A stretch of DNA of 64,000 bases from Acanthacorydalis orientalis (Eukaryota > Arthropoda > Insecta > Megaloptera > Corydalidae): positions 28,478,501-28,542,500 of the forward strand of contig CM068317.1 of assembly GCA_034766995.1 (NCBI GenBank), read 5' to 3'. The notes beneath the pieces are model-generated. The model saw nothing but the letters and a program-made list of their open reading frames with translations, did no database searches and was not told the DNA's origin. The first letter of the stretch is position 1. Each line of letters begins with the position of its first letter. Below, one piece after another: positions 62,313 through 64,000 of the stretch. The position numbers and the translations under genes are program-made.

Positions 62313-63067
62313 TAAAATATAACAATGTACAGTCATATGGTGTTTATTTATTGTGCATGTGTATCTATATATATTTTTAGAATGAAAAAAGGCCTAGTGT
62401 CAAATGGTTATTTTAATATATCATTGATTTATGTATTTGAAAATGTAATTCAATAAAATAAATTTAATGTTGCTATTTTTAATAGCTGTGATGATATGCA
62501 TGGATAAACATTGACAAAATTGGCGAAAAATCCAAAAAATATAACGCAAAAATTTAAATCAGTTACTGTAAATAATATTAATCTTCCGGTAACTATAAAT
62601 CTTCCTCTTACGTTTTCTTTTGTCGACCATGCAACTTTTAGAGATACTAAACTTTTCCGTGAATAAAGTTCTTATATGATTGAAATGATTCCAACAGTTT
62701 GTCACTTATATTCGTTTTTTAATATTCATTTTAATGAATAATCCTGACCGTTCAATTTTTTGACATTATAATGCAAAAATATGAATGGAAATCTTTTCTT
62801 TACTCTTGACATATTTTACATGATATCTTCACAATTGTCATCTGCTAAAAAAATATCAAATCAATACAATTTACTCGTATTTTAACATGGTCATATCAAG
62901 GAATTTTCTCTAAAATTTATTTAATACTTCAGCCTACCGCTACCATATAACATCTGGAATAATCAATAATACACGAATACCAAGAACGTTATGGATAACA
63001 GAAAATCAACGGTATTTATTAGGAACGCAGTTCTTTGAAAAGCCTGTTCTTGCTATTGTCCCATATA

Positions 63068-63069
<2 letters not shown>

Positions 63070-63114
<45 letters not shown>
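63070..63114. repeat. (TA)n microsatellite
   Basis: About 45 bases of TA. Confidence 0.95.
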
Positions 63115-63115
<1 letters not shown>

Positions 63116-63132
63116 TTTTTTAAATTTAAATA

Positions 63133-63255
63133 TTAGGTTGTTAGAAAAATAATTGCTGTTAGTGACCTTCAAATTCATATACATTACAGTTTTTTTTTAA
63201 TTTTCCTAGATGTTTTATGTGCTCCAGAACTGTTGAATGACTAACGCCTAACTTA
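63133..63255 (-). mobile_element. Truncated end of a mariner element
   Basis: TTAGGTTGTTAGAAAAATAA preceded by TA is the 3' terminal repeat of the copy A-E family. The following 100 bp, read on minus, match the HLKHLGK-type end of the coding remnant and the GTATATGAATTTGAAGGTCA tail. It stops abruptly near 63255, where the repeat shared with copy D's flank begins. Confidence 0.85.
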
Positions 63256-63256
63256 A

Positions 63257-63413
63257 AAATAAGACTGTAGTGATTGTTATGTTACGTTTCAAAATTAATA
63301 TAATATGCATAATAATTGTAACTATTAATTTATAATTTATTTCACTAAAACAGATTTTATAAAAAAATACAAGTTCTCTCACTGCAACTAAATTCACTAT
63401 CAGAAATGAATTA
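63257..63413. repeat. Repeat shared with the right flank of mariner copy D
   Basis: The reverse complement matches 51927-52089. Here it lies between a truncated mariner end and the complete copy E. Confidence 0.88.
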
Positions 63414-63976
63414 TTAGGTTGGTAGAAAAATTTTATGACTTTCAAATTCATATACATTTACAACTTTTTTGATTTTCCCAACTGTTTTAAGTGGTGTTTA
63501 AGAACTGTTGGACGACTAACACCTAACTTTTGTGCAAACTCATGAATTGTTATGTGTGGTTCTGATTTAACGCCGTCATTTGGTCGTTATACACACAACA
63601 AGGACGTTCGCGACTTCCTTTATCTTCAAAGCTCTCGTCTACAGCACGAAATTTTTGGAACCACTGTTGCACTGTACATTTTTTAACAGTATCCACACCA
63701 AAAACATCGTTTTGTTGACTGGCAGTTTCTGCTGTTTTACCACTCGTTTTGAACTCGTGCAAAAAATGCTCTTATTAGTACCTTTTCCATCTTTAATTCA
63801 CCAGCTCATTTTAAAGCAAAATTAATAATAAAACTAAAGTCGATTTTATCAAAATACAGACCGAAACGTACACTTTGAAATAATGTTAATATGAACACAA
63901 TGAAATAATACTTTTATTAAAAATTAAGGTTAGAATTTAGATAACAAAAAGCGCAATCATTTTCCTTCCAACTCAG
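63414..63976 (-). mobile_element. Internally deleted mariner element, copy E
   Basis: A 563-bp element with TTAGGTTGGTAGAAAAATTT at the left end and TCATTTTCCTTCCAACTCAG at the right, and TA duplications at 63412-63413 and 63977-63978. It has the same internal-deletion junction as copies B, C and D. It encodes an N-terminal transposase remnant on the minus strand. Confidence 0.93.
63480..63790 (-). pseudogene. Mariner transposase N-terminal fragment (copy E)
   Basis: The ATG at 63790 opens MEKVPIRAFF; a frameshift leads into HEFKTSGKTAETASQQNDVF, then GVDTVKKCTVQQWFQKFRAV and DESFEDKGSRERP. After a further break the helix-turn-helix end (LGVSRPTVLKHHLKQLGK-like) follows. It has the most intact helix-turn-helix among the copies but no catalytic part. 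Confidence 0.87.
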
Positions 63977-64000
63977 TAAAATTGTATATAGAAAAGAGAA

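Larger units (their letters stand above)
61561..63132. other. AT-rich non-coding DNA
   Basis: No supported gene; three microsatellites. Confidence 0.65.

Overview
The window is eukaryotic nuclear DNA, almost certainly from an insect and plausibly a hymenopteran. It is extremely AT-rich by eye. It carries more than fifty long TA-based microsatellites, several mariner-type transposon remnants (one with the terminal repeat and DD34D motifs of the mellifera subfamily), and very sparse short coding islands with eukaryotic splice signals. I see no bacterial operons, rRNA, tRNA or CRISPR.

The genic content is small. Two plus-strand islands look like real 5' coding exons: 39340-39649 (basic N-terminus, juxtamembrane cysteine cluster, one membrane segment) and 47684-48074 (Gly/His-rich with an acidic tail). 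Both run into a GT donor and both end in phase 1. They could therefore be alternative first exons of one gene whose shared downstream exons lie outside the window, with the rest of the window being introns and upstream DNA. I do not recognise the gene. A minus-strand candidate internal exon sits at 20886-21002 with a strong acceptor, a strong donor and an open frame; a weaker phase-compatible partner lies at 21130-21189. GC-richer, CpG-containing islands at 6955-7330, 43730-44280, 59110-59660 and 61190-61560 may be promoters or regulatory DNA.

Mobile DNA dominates the identifiable features. (1) Five short, internally deleted mariner copies of about 510-565 bp (1745-2310, 12288-12795, 26378-26920, 51372-51926, 63414-63976) plus a fragment at 63133-63255 keep both terminal repeats and only the N-terminal DNA-binding part of a transposase; four of the five share one deletion junction. 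(2) A nearly complete, heavily broken mellifera-type mariner lies at 57808-59088. (3) Two older mariner relics keep the catalytic-core spacing (60442-60760 plus, 16785-17085 minus). (4) A pogo/Tigger-like deletion derivative at 31579-32247 retains the transposase C-terminus with a PCNA-interacting (PIP) box. (5) A 305-bp MITE with CCGTATT ends and a TA duplication lies at 10234-10538.

Structural repeats include a near-perfect 182-bp hairpin (50653-50834), a larger diverged foldback (36213-36688), a three-copy tandem array of about 470-480 bp units (32262-33645), and two-copy tandem duplications at 54911-55345 and 27241-27402. The remaining DNA is AT-rich intergenic or intronic sequence in which I see no supported gene.
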